Positions 25,313 through 32,453 of a stretch of 64,000 bases of DNA are shown here, one piece after another. The stretch lies in assembly GCA_943368475.1 (NCBI GenBank), contig CALRLF020000009.1, positions 18,866 to 82,865 of the forward strand, written 5' to 3'. Made by a program: the position numbers and the translations under genes. The notes beneath the pieces were generated by a model. It made no database searches. It saw only the letters and a program-made list of their open reading frames with translations, and was not told where the DNA came from. The stretch's first letter is position 1. Each line of letters starts with the position of its first letter. This DNA is from UBA1930 sp943368475. GTDB taxonomy: Bacteria; Bacteroidota; Bacteroidia; Chitinophagales; Chitinophagaceae.

Positions 25313-25378
25313 AAGATTTAGGGTAAATTAATTTTAAAGCAATTAAACCTTTGGTTTATTTACAGTCAATTATGCATT

Positions 25379-25879
25379 ATGCTTACACAACAATTTACCC
25401 AGCCCAGTTACAGTGTTATCAGTACACATGATTTTGGTGAAATAAGAAAAGATATTGCATCAGGTGCAAAAGCATTCTTTGCAATACAAAACTTTAATGC
25501 TGGTGAAACAATTACCGATTTCGAGACAGCTGCTATTTTAAAAAATCCAACGTATTTAACTGTGCAAACTGGCGAACATGAGCATATACATTTAAAGCCT
25601 GAGTTCTTACAGTACATCAATCACAGCTGTAATCCTAATGTATTGTTCAATACAGATACCATGCAACTAGAGTGTTTACAGAATATTAAAGCAGGTGATG
25701 AATTGTGTTTTTTTTATCCTGCAACCGAGTGGAATATGGCTCAACCTTTTGATTGTTTGTGTGGGTCTATAAATTGCATTGGAAAAATTCAGGGAGCAAA
25801 ATATGCAAGCAAAGAAATTCTTAATAACTACAAACTCACTTCTTTTATACAATCAATGCTGAATGATAAAAATGCTTAA
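25379..25879 (+). CDS. SET-domain protein (putative lysine methyltransferase)
   Basis: The 166-residue SET domain stands almost alone. FFAIQNFNAGETITDF corresponds to the N-terminal SET strands. NHSCNPN (residues 81-87) is the canonical pseudoknot motif that binds S-adenosylmethionine. DELCFFYPATEW holds the position of the catalytic tyrosine. DCLCGSINC (126-133) is a post-SET-type cysteine cluster. SET enzymes methylate protein lysines; bacterial substrates are mostly unknown. It is the first gene of a tight three-gene run (gaps of 23 and 39 bp) whose third member repeats the SET domain fused to an ATP-grasp ligase. Confidence 0.88.
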   Translation: MLTQQFTQPSYSVISTHDFGEIRKDIASGAKAFFAIQNFNAGETITDFETAAILKNPTYLTVQTGEHEHIHLKPEFLQYINHSCNPNVLFNTDTMQLECLQNIKAGDELCFFYPATEWNMAQPFDCLCGSINCIGKIQGAKYASKEILNNYKLTSFIQSMLNDKNA

Positions 25880-25902
25880 CTTTCTTTTTCAGCAAACACA
25901 TA

Positions 25903-26976
25903 ATGAATACAGTACTCAGCAATTTATTTATTTGGGTTTTAGCACCACACTTAGAAACCAGCGATAGTAATATCGATTACTATTACGATTTTACCCAAAG
26001 TATTGAAGAATATACTACCACGTTTAAAGAGCTAAATATTGAATGGAAGTGGCAGCCTGTTACAATTGATAATTTCACTAGTATTATTGATACAATTGCA
26101 GCAACAGAAATTACTAAACAAAAATTAATTTTAAACCTTTGCGATGGCGATGAAATCAACGGTACTCCTGGTGTTTCAGTAATTCATTACCTCGAAGAAA
26201 AGCAGTTACTGTATACTGGCAGTGATGCTTATTTCTATAATATCACTACCTCAAAGTTTCCTATGAAAATGGCTTTCGATAAAAGTTTTGTTCCTACTGC
26301 AAATTGGAAAGCCATTAATGGCAAAGAAGATAATCTTGAAAACCTTTTTAACGAGCTTGGTACACCCATCATTTTAAAACCAGCCATTAGTGGTGGTAGC
26401 ATGGGCGTTAGCATTAAAAATGTTGTACATACAAAGGATGAATTGAGGGAACAGGTAAATAAAATGTTTAATGGTTATCGTGGATGGGAATTAACCACTG
26501 GTGGAATTATTGCTGAAGCATTTATTGATGGACCAGAGTTTACAGTAATGATTGTTGGCAATTACAATCAACCACAAACTGCAATAATTTATACGCCGGT
26601 TGAAAGAGTTTTTCATGCTTCCTTACCAGCAACAGAACAATTTTTATCGTTCGATAGACTGTGGGAAATTTATGAAGACGAAACACCCATGCCTAATAAC
26701 GAAAATTTTTATGAGTATGCCATACCCAACGATAGTTTGCATCAAGCTATTAAACAAGTGGCCTGGGATGCTTACGTTGCTTGCAGAGGGAAAAGTTATA
26801 CAAGGGTTGATATAAGAATGGATAAACAAACTGGTAAGTTATATGTACTGGAAGTAAATGCACAATGTGGTTTAAGTGAAGATGAAAATTATACATCGAT
26901 TGGTGCTATCATTAAAGCCAGTAATACAACTTTTACAAATGTGATAGAACAAATAATTACAAATACAATTCAATAA
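25903..26976 (+). CDS. ATP-grasp ligase of the D-alanine-D-alanine ligase type
   Basis: The 357-residue protein resembles D-Ala-D-Ala ligases. An N-terminal Rossmann-like domain (NLCDGDEINGTPG, about 78-90) is followed by the ATP-grasp fold with TPIILKPAISGGSMGVS (ATP-binding lysine near 159). A metal/ATP site near the C-terminus reads RVDIRMD...YVLEVNAQCGLSEDENY. ATP-grasp enzymes join a carboxylate to an amine through an acyl phosphate. The N-terminal domain differs from true Ddl proteins, and no peptidoglycan genes are near. It probably makes another amide, perhaps on a substrate shared with the following ATP-grasp-SET protein. Confidence 0.85.
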   Translation: MNTVLSNLFIWVLAPHLETSDSNIDYYYDFTQSIEEYTTTFKELNIEWKWQPVTIDNFTSIIDTIAATEITKQKLILNLCDGDEINGTPGVSVIHYLEEKQLLYTGSDAYFYNITTSKFPMKMAFDKSFVPTANWKAINGKEDNLENLFNELGTPIILKPAISGGSMGVSIKNVVHTKDELREQVNKMFNGYRGWELTTGGIIAEAFIDGPEFTVMIVGNYNQPQTAIIYTPVERVFHASLPATEQFLSFDRLWEIYEDETPMPNNENFYEYAIPNDSLHQAIKQVAWDAYVACRGKSYTRVDIRMDKQTGKLYVLEVNAQCGLSEDENYTSIGAIIKASNTTFTNVIEQIITNTIQ

Positions 26977-27015
26977 AGGACAACTCACTTGTGCCTAAGT
27001 GGTAAAAAAATAGCT

Positions 27016-28431
27016 ATGAAAGTTTGTGTGCTGCTACCCGATTATTCAACTTCTGCTGTCGATTATCAGCATTATGACCCTGCAAGAAATTTAGTAGCAT
27101 TATTGCCTAATGATATTGTAGATACTGTATTCCTGAATAAACTCACCACCTATAAACAACTCAAAGTATTAAGCAAGCAAGGCTACGATATTTTTGTAAA
27201 CTTGTGTGAAGGTTATTTAGAATGGGAAGTACCCAGTATCGATGTTATTTATACTTTAGAATTACTCAACTTGCCATTTACAGGCCCTACCACTTTATTA
27301 TACGATCCACCAAAAGAACTCATGAAGTATGTGGCTTATTGTTCAAATATTAAAACACCTGCTTATACTGTTTTTAATAAAGGTGAGAGTCTTGAAATAG
27401 CAGTTCAGCAAATGCAATATCCCTTATTTGTAAAGCCTGCAAAAGCTGGTGACAGTTTAGGAATTGATGAAAACTCTTTGGTAAATAATCTTAATGAACT
27501 GCAACAAAAAATTAGTTCCGTTATCGAAGAATACGACGAGCTGTTGATTGAAGAATATATTGGCGGAAGAGAGTTTACAGTTTTAGTAATGGCCAACGAA
27601 GATGGCAAAACTGTAACAGCATTGCATCCTGTAGAATTTATTTTTCCTGAAGGAAGAACATTCAAAACCTATGCACTTAAAACATCTGAGCTGCATACCG
27701 AAGCAAATACACCAGTAAGAGATGAAGTATTGGCCAACCAGTTAAAAGAAGCAGCTAAAAATATTTTCAGCAACTTCAATGGTGTAGGCTATGCCAGATT
27801 GGATTTCAGAATGAATGAACAACAAGAACTCTATTTTCTAGAAATTAATTTTACCTGTTCCGTTTTTTATACAGATGGTTATGAGGGCAGTGCTGATTAT
27901 ATTTTAAAATACGATGGTATTGGCCAGCAAAAATTTTTACAGCATATCATCAAAGAAGGTTTGGCAAGACACTTACGTCAGCAAAAAAAATATGCAGTGA
28001 AACGAAATGCGATTGCTGGCTATGGCATTTACGCCAATACGAATATTAAAGCTGGAGAAATTATTTTTAAAGGAGAAGAGAAGGCCCAACGTATTGTTAC
28101 CAAAAATTTTGTACAACAAAACTGGAACGAACAACAAAAAGAAGATTTTGCCCGGTATGCTTATCCAATAAGCAATGAAGTATTTATTTTATGGAGTGAT
28201 AATCCAGCCGATTGGGCTCCACAAAACCATAGTTGCAATGCCAATACAGGTTACACGGGTTTAAATGTAATTGCTCTACGTAATATTGCTAAAGGTGAAG
28301 AACTCACGTTAGATTATGCCCAATTTTTAGACGAAAACGCCCAACCTTTTCAATGTAGTTGTGGCAGCAGCAATTGCAGGGGTTTAATTACAGGAAAAAA
28401 ACACAACCAAATTCGTTCAATTATTGGCTGA
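27016..28431 (+). CDS. ATP-grasp ligase fused to a C-terminal SET domain
   Basis: The product is 471 residues from ATG 27016; an in-frame TTG at 26989 is less likely. Residues 1-315 form a D-Ala-D-Ala-ligase-like ATP-grasp: NLCEGYLEWEVPS at 62-74, FVKPAKAGDSLG at 138-149, RLDFRM at 261-266, LEINFTCS at 275-282. Residues 325-470 form a SET domain with NHSCNAN (404-410), LTLDYAQF (430-437) and the cysteines of CSCGSSNC (447-454). One chain therefore pairs amide-bond formation with lysine-type methylation. The upstream genes encode the same two activities separately. I know of no characterised system with this composition. Confidence 0.88.
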   Translation: MKVCVLLPDYSTSAVDYQHYDPARNLVALLPNDIVDTVFLNKLTTYKQLKVLSKQGYDIFVNLCEGYLEWEVPSIDVIYTLELLNLPFTGPTTLLYDPPKELMKYVAYCSNIKTPAYTVFNKGESLEIAVQQMQYPLFVKPAKAGDSLGIDENSLVNNLNELQQKISSVIEEYDELLIEEYIGGREFTVLVMANEDGKTVTALHPVEFIFPEGRTFKTYALKTSELHTEANTPVRDEVLANQLKEAAKNIFSNFNGVGYARLDFRMNEQQELYFLEINFTCSVFYTDGYEGSADYILKYDGIGQQKFLQHIIKEGLARHLRQQKKYAVKRNAIAGYGIYANTNIKAGEIIFKGEEKAQRIVTKNFVQQNWNEQQKEDFARYAYPISNEVFILWSDNPADWAPQNHSCNANTGYTGLNVIALRNIAKGEELTLDYAQFLDENAQPFQCSCGSSNCRGLITGKKHNQIRSIIG

Positions 28432-28500
28432 TTATCAAACAAATAGCTATTGTAAAAGTCATTAAAGTAGCTTTATAAGCTCAACTTAAGTTTTCTTAAA

Positions 28501-28573
28501 AGGGTAAACCCTATTTTTGCCCTCCCAAATTACTTACCCATTAAACCATTTTAAGACTATCAAGTCTTAAAAT
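28501..28573 (+). promoter_or_regulatory. Promoter, palindrome and leader hairpin before the ABC membrane gene
   Basis: A -7 box TATTTTTG (28512-28519) fits the Bacteroidetes consensus; the -33 element is weak. The palindrome AGGGT-AA-ACCCT (28501-28512) abuts it. ATTTTAAGACT (28548-28558) and AGTCTTAAAAT (28563-28573) form an 11-bp hairpin in the predicted leader. Confidence 0.45.
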
Positions 28574-28638
28574 CACTTGCCAATACTTATACCAATTAAG
28601 CAATAGCAGCAAACATTTTAAGTAAACCAAGATAGGAT

Positions 28639-29538
28639 ATGCCTCAACTGACCATTTTAAAAAGCATTTTTAAAAAACATCGCTGGCAGTTGTTGCTAAC
28701 CTATATTTTATTTTCATTAGAAATGGTTGGGGCTTTGGTAACGCCTTATTTTTTGGGTGAAGCTGTGAATGGATTAATCTACGAAAGCTACAATGGTTTA
28801 ATTATTTTATGCTCTGTTCGGGTGGTTTGGATGATTATTGGCATTATTCGACAACGTTTTGATACAAGAACTTATTCGGCTATTTATAATTCTATTGTTA
28901 CCAAATTTCTTACCAAAAAAATTGAGAAAAAAGATGTATCTAAACTGGCAGCCCATGCAACTTTATCACGTGAGTTTGTAGATTTTTTGGAGCATGATTT
29001 GGTGTATGTATTAGAAGCCTTTTACAATATTTTTGGTTCATTGGCATTATTGTTTTTTTATGATGTACGGGTAGTGGGTATTTGTTTAGCAATTTTATTT
29101 CCTGTAGTAGCAGTAAGTTATTTTTATGGAAAGAAAATGCGTAAACTAAATCAACAAAAAAATGATGAGTTAGAGCATCAGGTAAACATTATTGAAACTG
29201 GCAATACATTGGCTATAAGAAGACATTTCGATAAGTTACGACTTTTTCAAATTAAAATATCCGATAAGCAAGCTTGGAATTTTGGGGTAATGGAAATATT
29301 TTCTATTGTAGTTATTGCTTCTTCTTTAATGATTACGCAACGTATTTCAACTGCTGTGTTAGATGCAGGTAGTGTGGTGGGTATTTACATGTATATTAAA
29401 AACTTTGTTAGTGGACTAGATACCATTCCTTATGCAGTAGAAAAATTTTCTTCGTTGCAAGACATTACCAAACGCATAGAAATTGAAGCTGAAGATTTTG
29501 GCGATGAGCCTCCTGCTCTTAAAATTGTAAATGATTAA
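28639..29538 (+). CDS. ABC-exporter six-helix membrane domain lacking an ATPase domain
   Basis: The 299-residue protein aligns in layout with the transmembrane half of type IV (MsbA-like) ABC exporters. It has a short N-terminal cytosolic elbow, six predicted helices (starting about 16, 55, 127, 152, 221, 252) and intracellular loops such as SIVTKFLTKKIEKKD. It stops about 25 residues after helix 6 (DDEPP-like acidic tail, IKIVND end), and no Walker A, signature or Walker B motif follows here or in the next gene. It would need an ATPase in trans, or it acts as something other than an ABC pump. It lies 207 bp after the ATP-grasp-SET gene with its own likely promoter. Confidence 0.8.
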   Translation: MPQLTILKSIFKKHRWQLLLTYILFSLEMVGALVTPYFLGEAVNGLIYESYNGLIILCSVRVVWMIIGIIRQRFDTRTYSAIYNSIVTKFLTKKIEKKDVSKLAAHATLSREFVDFLEHDLVYVLEAFYNIFGSLALLFFYDVRVVGICLAILFPVVAVSYFYGKKMRKLNQQKNDELEHQVNIIETGNTLAIRRHFDKLRLFQIKISDKQAWNFGVMEIFSIVVIASSLMITQRISTAVLDAGSVVGIYMYIKNFVSGLDTIPYAVEKFSSLQDITKRIEIEAEDFGDEPPALKIVND

Positions 29539-29952
29539 TTCTAGTTATTAGTATTAGCTATACTCTAAATATGGAACTTTCTGTTCTAATCTTTAGCCTT
29601 ATGTAGTTTACCTAAGAATTATACTCCTGTTTTGTACAAACTGAATTTACACAGGATAACCCAAGAAGCTGTTTGTATAAATCCAATTTCCCAAACCATT
29701 CTACTTGCTTTACATGCTAAACACTCAATGTGTGAATCTTGCAACTCTTTCAAGGATTTCTACAATAGATGCTTAGCAAATAAGCTAAGTTTTATGCCTC
29801 ATCTTTTTATGTCTTAAAAATAAACATAACAATTAAAAAATAAATTTAAATAACGCACAAAAAATCAAGTTAAAACAAAATGCTCTTTACTAAAAATTAC
29901 AAACGATTAATTTACAATTAGAGAGAGACGTTTATAATAGCTAAAAAAAATT
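29539..29952. other. Gene-free stretch
   Basis: I see no convincing gene. A 61-codon frame at 29632-29817 starts with TTG and has no family-like features. A weak hairpin CTTAGC/GCTAAG (29773-29790) precedes a short T run. The last 120 bases are very AT-rich leader to the SpoIIAA-like gene. Confidence 0.5.
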
Positions 29953-30321
29953 ATGATAAAATATTTAGAAGATTTACCGTCTAACATTGTTGGTTTTAAA
30001 GCCACAGGAGATATAACTGAAGAAGACTTTATACAAACGGTTATGCCAAAAGTAAAAGCACTAATCGATAAAACAGATCAATTAAATTACTTGTTGGTAT
30101 TAGAGACTTCCATAAAAAACTTCACCATTGGTGCATGGATGAAAGATGCAATTATGGGCGTTAAACACTTAACCAAATGGAATAGAGCTGCCATCGTTTC
30201 AGATGTTGAAGCTATCCGAAATTTTACAAACTTTTTTAGTTATCTCATGCCGGGAGAGTTCAAAGGATTTAAACATAATGAGTTGCAAGAAGCGATTGAT
30301 TGGGTTTCAGAAAAAAATTAG
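29953..30321 (+). CDS. SpoIIAA-like (STAS/SEC14-type) protein
   Basis: The 122-residue protein begins MIKYLEDLPSNIVGFKATGDITEEDF. It continues with LIDKTDQLNYLLVLE and a helical region ending MPGEFKGFKHNELQEAIDWV. This is the pattern of the SpoIIAA-like family (DUF3478), a small alpha/beta fold related to lipid-binding SEC14 and STAS domains. It is cytosolic, of normal length, with no partner gene that would reveal a specific role. Confidence 0.85.
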   Translation: MIKYLEDLPSNIVGFKATGDITEEDFIQTVMPKVKALIDKTDQLNYLLVLETSIKNFTIGAWMKDAIMGVKHLTKWNRAAIVSDVEAIRNFTNFFSYLMPGEFKGFKHNELQEAIDWVSEKN

Positions 30322-30407
30322 GATATTTATAAGTGATAATATATTGCCAATTATCAGCACAACAATTTTCATCTTAAGCCTAAAAAAAGCATTTTTAAAA
30401 TATAACT

Positions 30408-30899
30408 ATGCCAATTACAAATAAACTACCTGCAACTTGGAAATTCATTATTGCAATTCTTTTATGCGAAAGTGTTGGAATTAGTAGTGCATTATTGGCA
30501 AGTGCAAGCAATAACCCTTGGTTCGATAAACTTATAAAGCCAACATGGAATCCGCCTGCATACCTTTTTGGTCCTGTATGGACGACGCTTTATTTGCTAA
30601 TGGGAATTTCACTAGGCATAATTTGGAATAACAAAGCATCTGAACAAAGCAAACGCAAGGCTTATTTATTATTTGCAACACAACTTTTTCTAAATTTTTG
30701 GTGGAGCATTCTATTCTTTAATTTTCATTCGCCAGCATTCGCATTACTCGATATTATCTTAATGGTAATTACTATAATACTAACCATTTTCAGTTTTTCT
30801 TCTTTTTCAAAAATTGCATCTTGGTTGCTTGTGCCATACATAGCTTGGGTGTCATTTGCTGCCTTTTTAAATTATTCTATTTGGAGTTTAAATCATTGA
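30408..30899 (+). CDS. tspO: TspO/MBR family tryptophan-rich sensory protein
   Basis: The 163-residue protein has five predicted helices. Family motifs include WFDKLIKPTWNPPAYLFGPVWTTLYLLMGISLG and LFLNFWWSILFFNFHSPAFALLDI, near-canonical for TspO. These membrane proteins bind porphyrins and related ligands. It lies 86 bp after the SpoIIAA-like gene and may be cotranscribed. Confidence 0.93.
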   Translation: MPITNKLPATWKFIIAILLCESVGISSALLASASNNPWFDKLIKPTWNPPAYLFGPVWTTLYLLMGISLGIIWNNKASEQSKRKAYLLFATQLFLNFWWSILFFNFHSPAFALLDIILMVITIILTIFSFSSFSKIASWLLVPYIAWVSFAAFLNYSIWSLNH

Positions 30900-31210
30900 A
30901 AAATTTAAATAGCACATTGTAAAAAAACTAATGGTAAGATTGGTTGTTTGCTTTTGTAGCTATTTTTAATTCTAAAATTAACTGGGGCTGTAAGCAATAG
31001 TGCAAATCTCAACAGTAGTTCAGGCCTGCCCCTTCCATTCAGGCGGGCTTTCGCTGCAAGCCCTTATACTTCGGGGCTTTTTACTCAATCCTGCAGCCAT
31101 TGAACAATTAATTAAAACCAATCTTTACGTTCAATTAACATATTCAATCGTTCCATACTATTATCTTCATTTTTTAAACAAAATCTGTTTACTTAATTGA
31201 ACAAATATCC
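30900..31210. other. Intergenic stretch with a GC-rich palindromic element
   Basis: No gene is supported; a 66-codon frame at 31000-31200 is a read-through of repeats. The main content is the structured GC-rich element listed at 31021-31085. Confidence 0.5.
31021..31085. repeat. GC-rich palindromic element with alternative hairpins
   Basis: GGGCTT (31045-31050) can pair with AAGCCC (31058-31063). The same AAGCCC can instead pair with GGGCTT (31074-31079), which is followed by TTTTT. CAGGCCTG (31021-31028) is a further self-complementary word. The base composition is far above the surrounding AT-rich DNA. Confidence 0.55.
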
Positions 31211-32065
31211 ATGAAGCTAATTGTACCAATTCTTTTAAGTGTTATTGTAAATAGTAATATTGGCTTTGCACAAACTAAAGTTGAGCAATCGAAAGAAGAG
31301 ATTAAAAAAGGTAAACAAACAACCAGCACAACAGGTACATCAACTACCAATAATACATCAACTACTTCTTATTCACGAAAATCAAATTCAGAAAGATCTA
31401 TTAGTGCTGCATTAGCCGATATTATAGGTCAAATATTTTTATATGCCACCTATTATACAGTTGTAGGTAATTATAAAATGGAGGAGCATTTGCATAGTAA
31501 GCTTACCCACTATCCTTATTATAACCAAGCTTCTGGTAATTATGAAAATATAGATTCTGTAATTGCTGGAAAAAATAAATTCAGGTTCGATATCAGCAAT
31601 CAATTTTTATACAGTAATAAAGATTTATTAGGCAATCACCTGAAAGTTAAGGTACGTCCGTTTCAATATTTTTATCTGCAGGCCGATTATTTTGAACTGA
31701 AAGAATACAACCCTGTAACAACTAAATACGACCATCTTTCATTGTATAATTTCAATTTGTGTTACGATAGATTGAGGTTTGAAAAATTTAATTTAGGATG
31801 GAGCTTAGGCGTAAATTATTTGGCCAACGATGTAAAAAAAGCTGGGTTTACTTATGGGTTAAATACAGATATTTTTATTGCAAAACCAGTTAGTTTAAGT
31901 AGCACAATAAAAGGTAGCTGGATAAATGGACAACCTGTTCATCAATTTGAGGTACTGGCAAAATACCATAACAATCGTTTTTTTATTGCTGCTGGTTATG
32001 AACGTTTAAAAATTGCAACACCACAATATCATTTTCTTTCGTTGGGTGCCGGAGTACATTTATAA
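31211..32065 (+). CDS. Hypothetical secreted protein, beta-barrel-like
   Basis: The 284-residue protein has a signal peptide (1-20, ending GFAQ) and a Thr/Ser-rich linker (residues about 36-60, TTSTTGTSTT-like). The rest is rich in alternating aromatic/polar strands (FRFDISNQFLYSNKDLLGN, FQYFYLQADYFEL) and ends FLSLGAGVHL. It is probably an outer-membrane barrel with a flexible periplasmic linker. The family was not recognised. A strong hairpin follows the stop. Confidence 0.6.
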   Translation: MKLIVPILLSVIVNSNIGFAQTKVEQSKEEIKKGKQTTSTTGTSTTNNTSTTSYSRKSNSERSISAALADIIGQIFLYATYYTVVGNYKMEEHLHSKLTHYPYYNQASGNYENIDSVIAGKNKFRFDISNQFLYSNKDLLGNHLKVKVRPFQYFYLQADYFELKEYNPVTTKYDHLSLYNFNLCYDRLRFEKFNLGWSLGVNYLANDVKKAGFTYGLNTDIFIAKPVSLSSTIKGSWINGQPVHQFEVLAKYHNNRFFIAAGYERLKIATPQYHFLSLGAGVHL

Positions 32066-32074
32066 AATCGAAAC

Positions 32075-32108
32075 ACTTGTGCCACACTCTAGAAGATATG
32101 GCACAAGT
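32075..32108 (+). terminator. Terminator-like hairpin after hypothetical barrel gene
   Basis: ACTTGTGCCA (32075-32084) and TGGCACAAGT (32099-32108) form a perfect 10-bp stem; the following T tract is short. Confidence 0.6.
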
Positions 32109-32138
32109 ATTTCACTAACAAACGATAGCTTATTTTTT

Positions 32139-32169
32139 TTTGCTCGAAATAAATTTCATTCTACATTCG
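32139..32169 (+). promoter_or_regulatory. Orphan Bacteroidetes-type promoter
   Basis: TTTG (32139-32142), exactly 19 nt, then TACATTCG (32162-32169), one base from TAnnTTTG. No protein gene of normal size lies between it and the terminator at 32267-32297. Confidence 0.6.
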
Positions 32170-32174
32170 CACAG

Positions 32175-32297
32175 CAATGATGAACAATAAACATATTAAG
32201 ATTACAAAAAAACAGCCTCTTTGAGGAAGTTGAGTAAGCTTTGTATGTACAACATAAAAAAGTTTGAAAGCCTTCCTTAAAATGGGAAGGCTTTTTT
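32175..32297 (+). ncRNA. Candidate small RNA or micro-ORF transcript of about 120 nt
   Basis: A consensus promoter (32139-32169) points at this segment. It ends in a strong terminator: AAAGCCTTCC (32267-32276) pairs with GGAAGGCTTT (32285-32294), followed by T residues. The only open frame is 15 codons (32177-32224, MMNNKHIKITKKQPL). It could be a small regulatory RNA, a leader or a micropeptide transcript. I recognise no RNA family. Confidence 0.4.
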
Positions 32298-32308
32298 GTT
32301 ATAATATA

Positions 32309-32385
32309 ATTGGAACACGGATTGAAAGGATTTAAAGATCAGTTCTTATCCATCCAATCAGCGTCATCAGTGTGCCATCAAACAG
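32309..32385. repeat. Dispersed repeat tract
   Basis: The tract starts ATTGGAACACGGAT, a 14-base word also at the end of pnuC (minus strand 18647-18660). It continues with GAAAGGATTTAAAGATC and AATCAGCGTCATCAGTGTG, wording typical of dispersed intergenic repeats in this phylum. Confidence 0.55.
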
Positions 32386-32410
32386 TTGGAAACATTTATT
32401 AATCATAAAA

Positions 32411-32429
32411 CTTTATGCATAGCATAAAG
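32411..32429. promoter_or_regulatory. Inverted repeat upstream of asd
   Basis: CTTTATGC-ATA-GCATAAAG is a perfect palindrome with 8-bp arms, 24 bp before the asd start. It could be an operator or a leader hairpin; no regulator is obvious. Confidence 0.45.
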
Positions 32430-32453
32430 AACAAAAATTGGGGGGAAACAAAA

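Noticed and set aside
25903..28431. Peptidoglycan D-Ala-D-Ala ligase genes
   Set aside because: The ATP-grasp folds are Ddl-like, but the N-terminal domains differ, two copies are adjacent, one is fused to SET, and no mur genes are near.
28639..29538. Complete ABC transporter
   Set aside because: No nucleotide-binding domain motifs follow the six helices in any frame I read up to the next gene.
29632..29817. 61-codon open frame with several cysteines
   Set aside because: TTG start, no signal peptide or recognisable domain and AT-rich context; not enough support for a gene.
31000..31200. 66-codon open frame on the plus strand
   Set aside because: It runs through the GC-rich palindromic repeat, has no family-like features and lacks a promoter; treated as chance.
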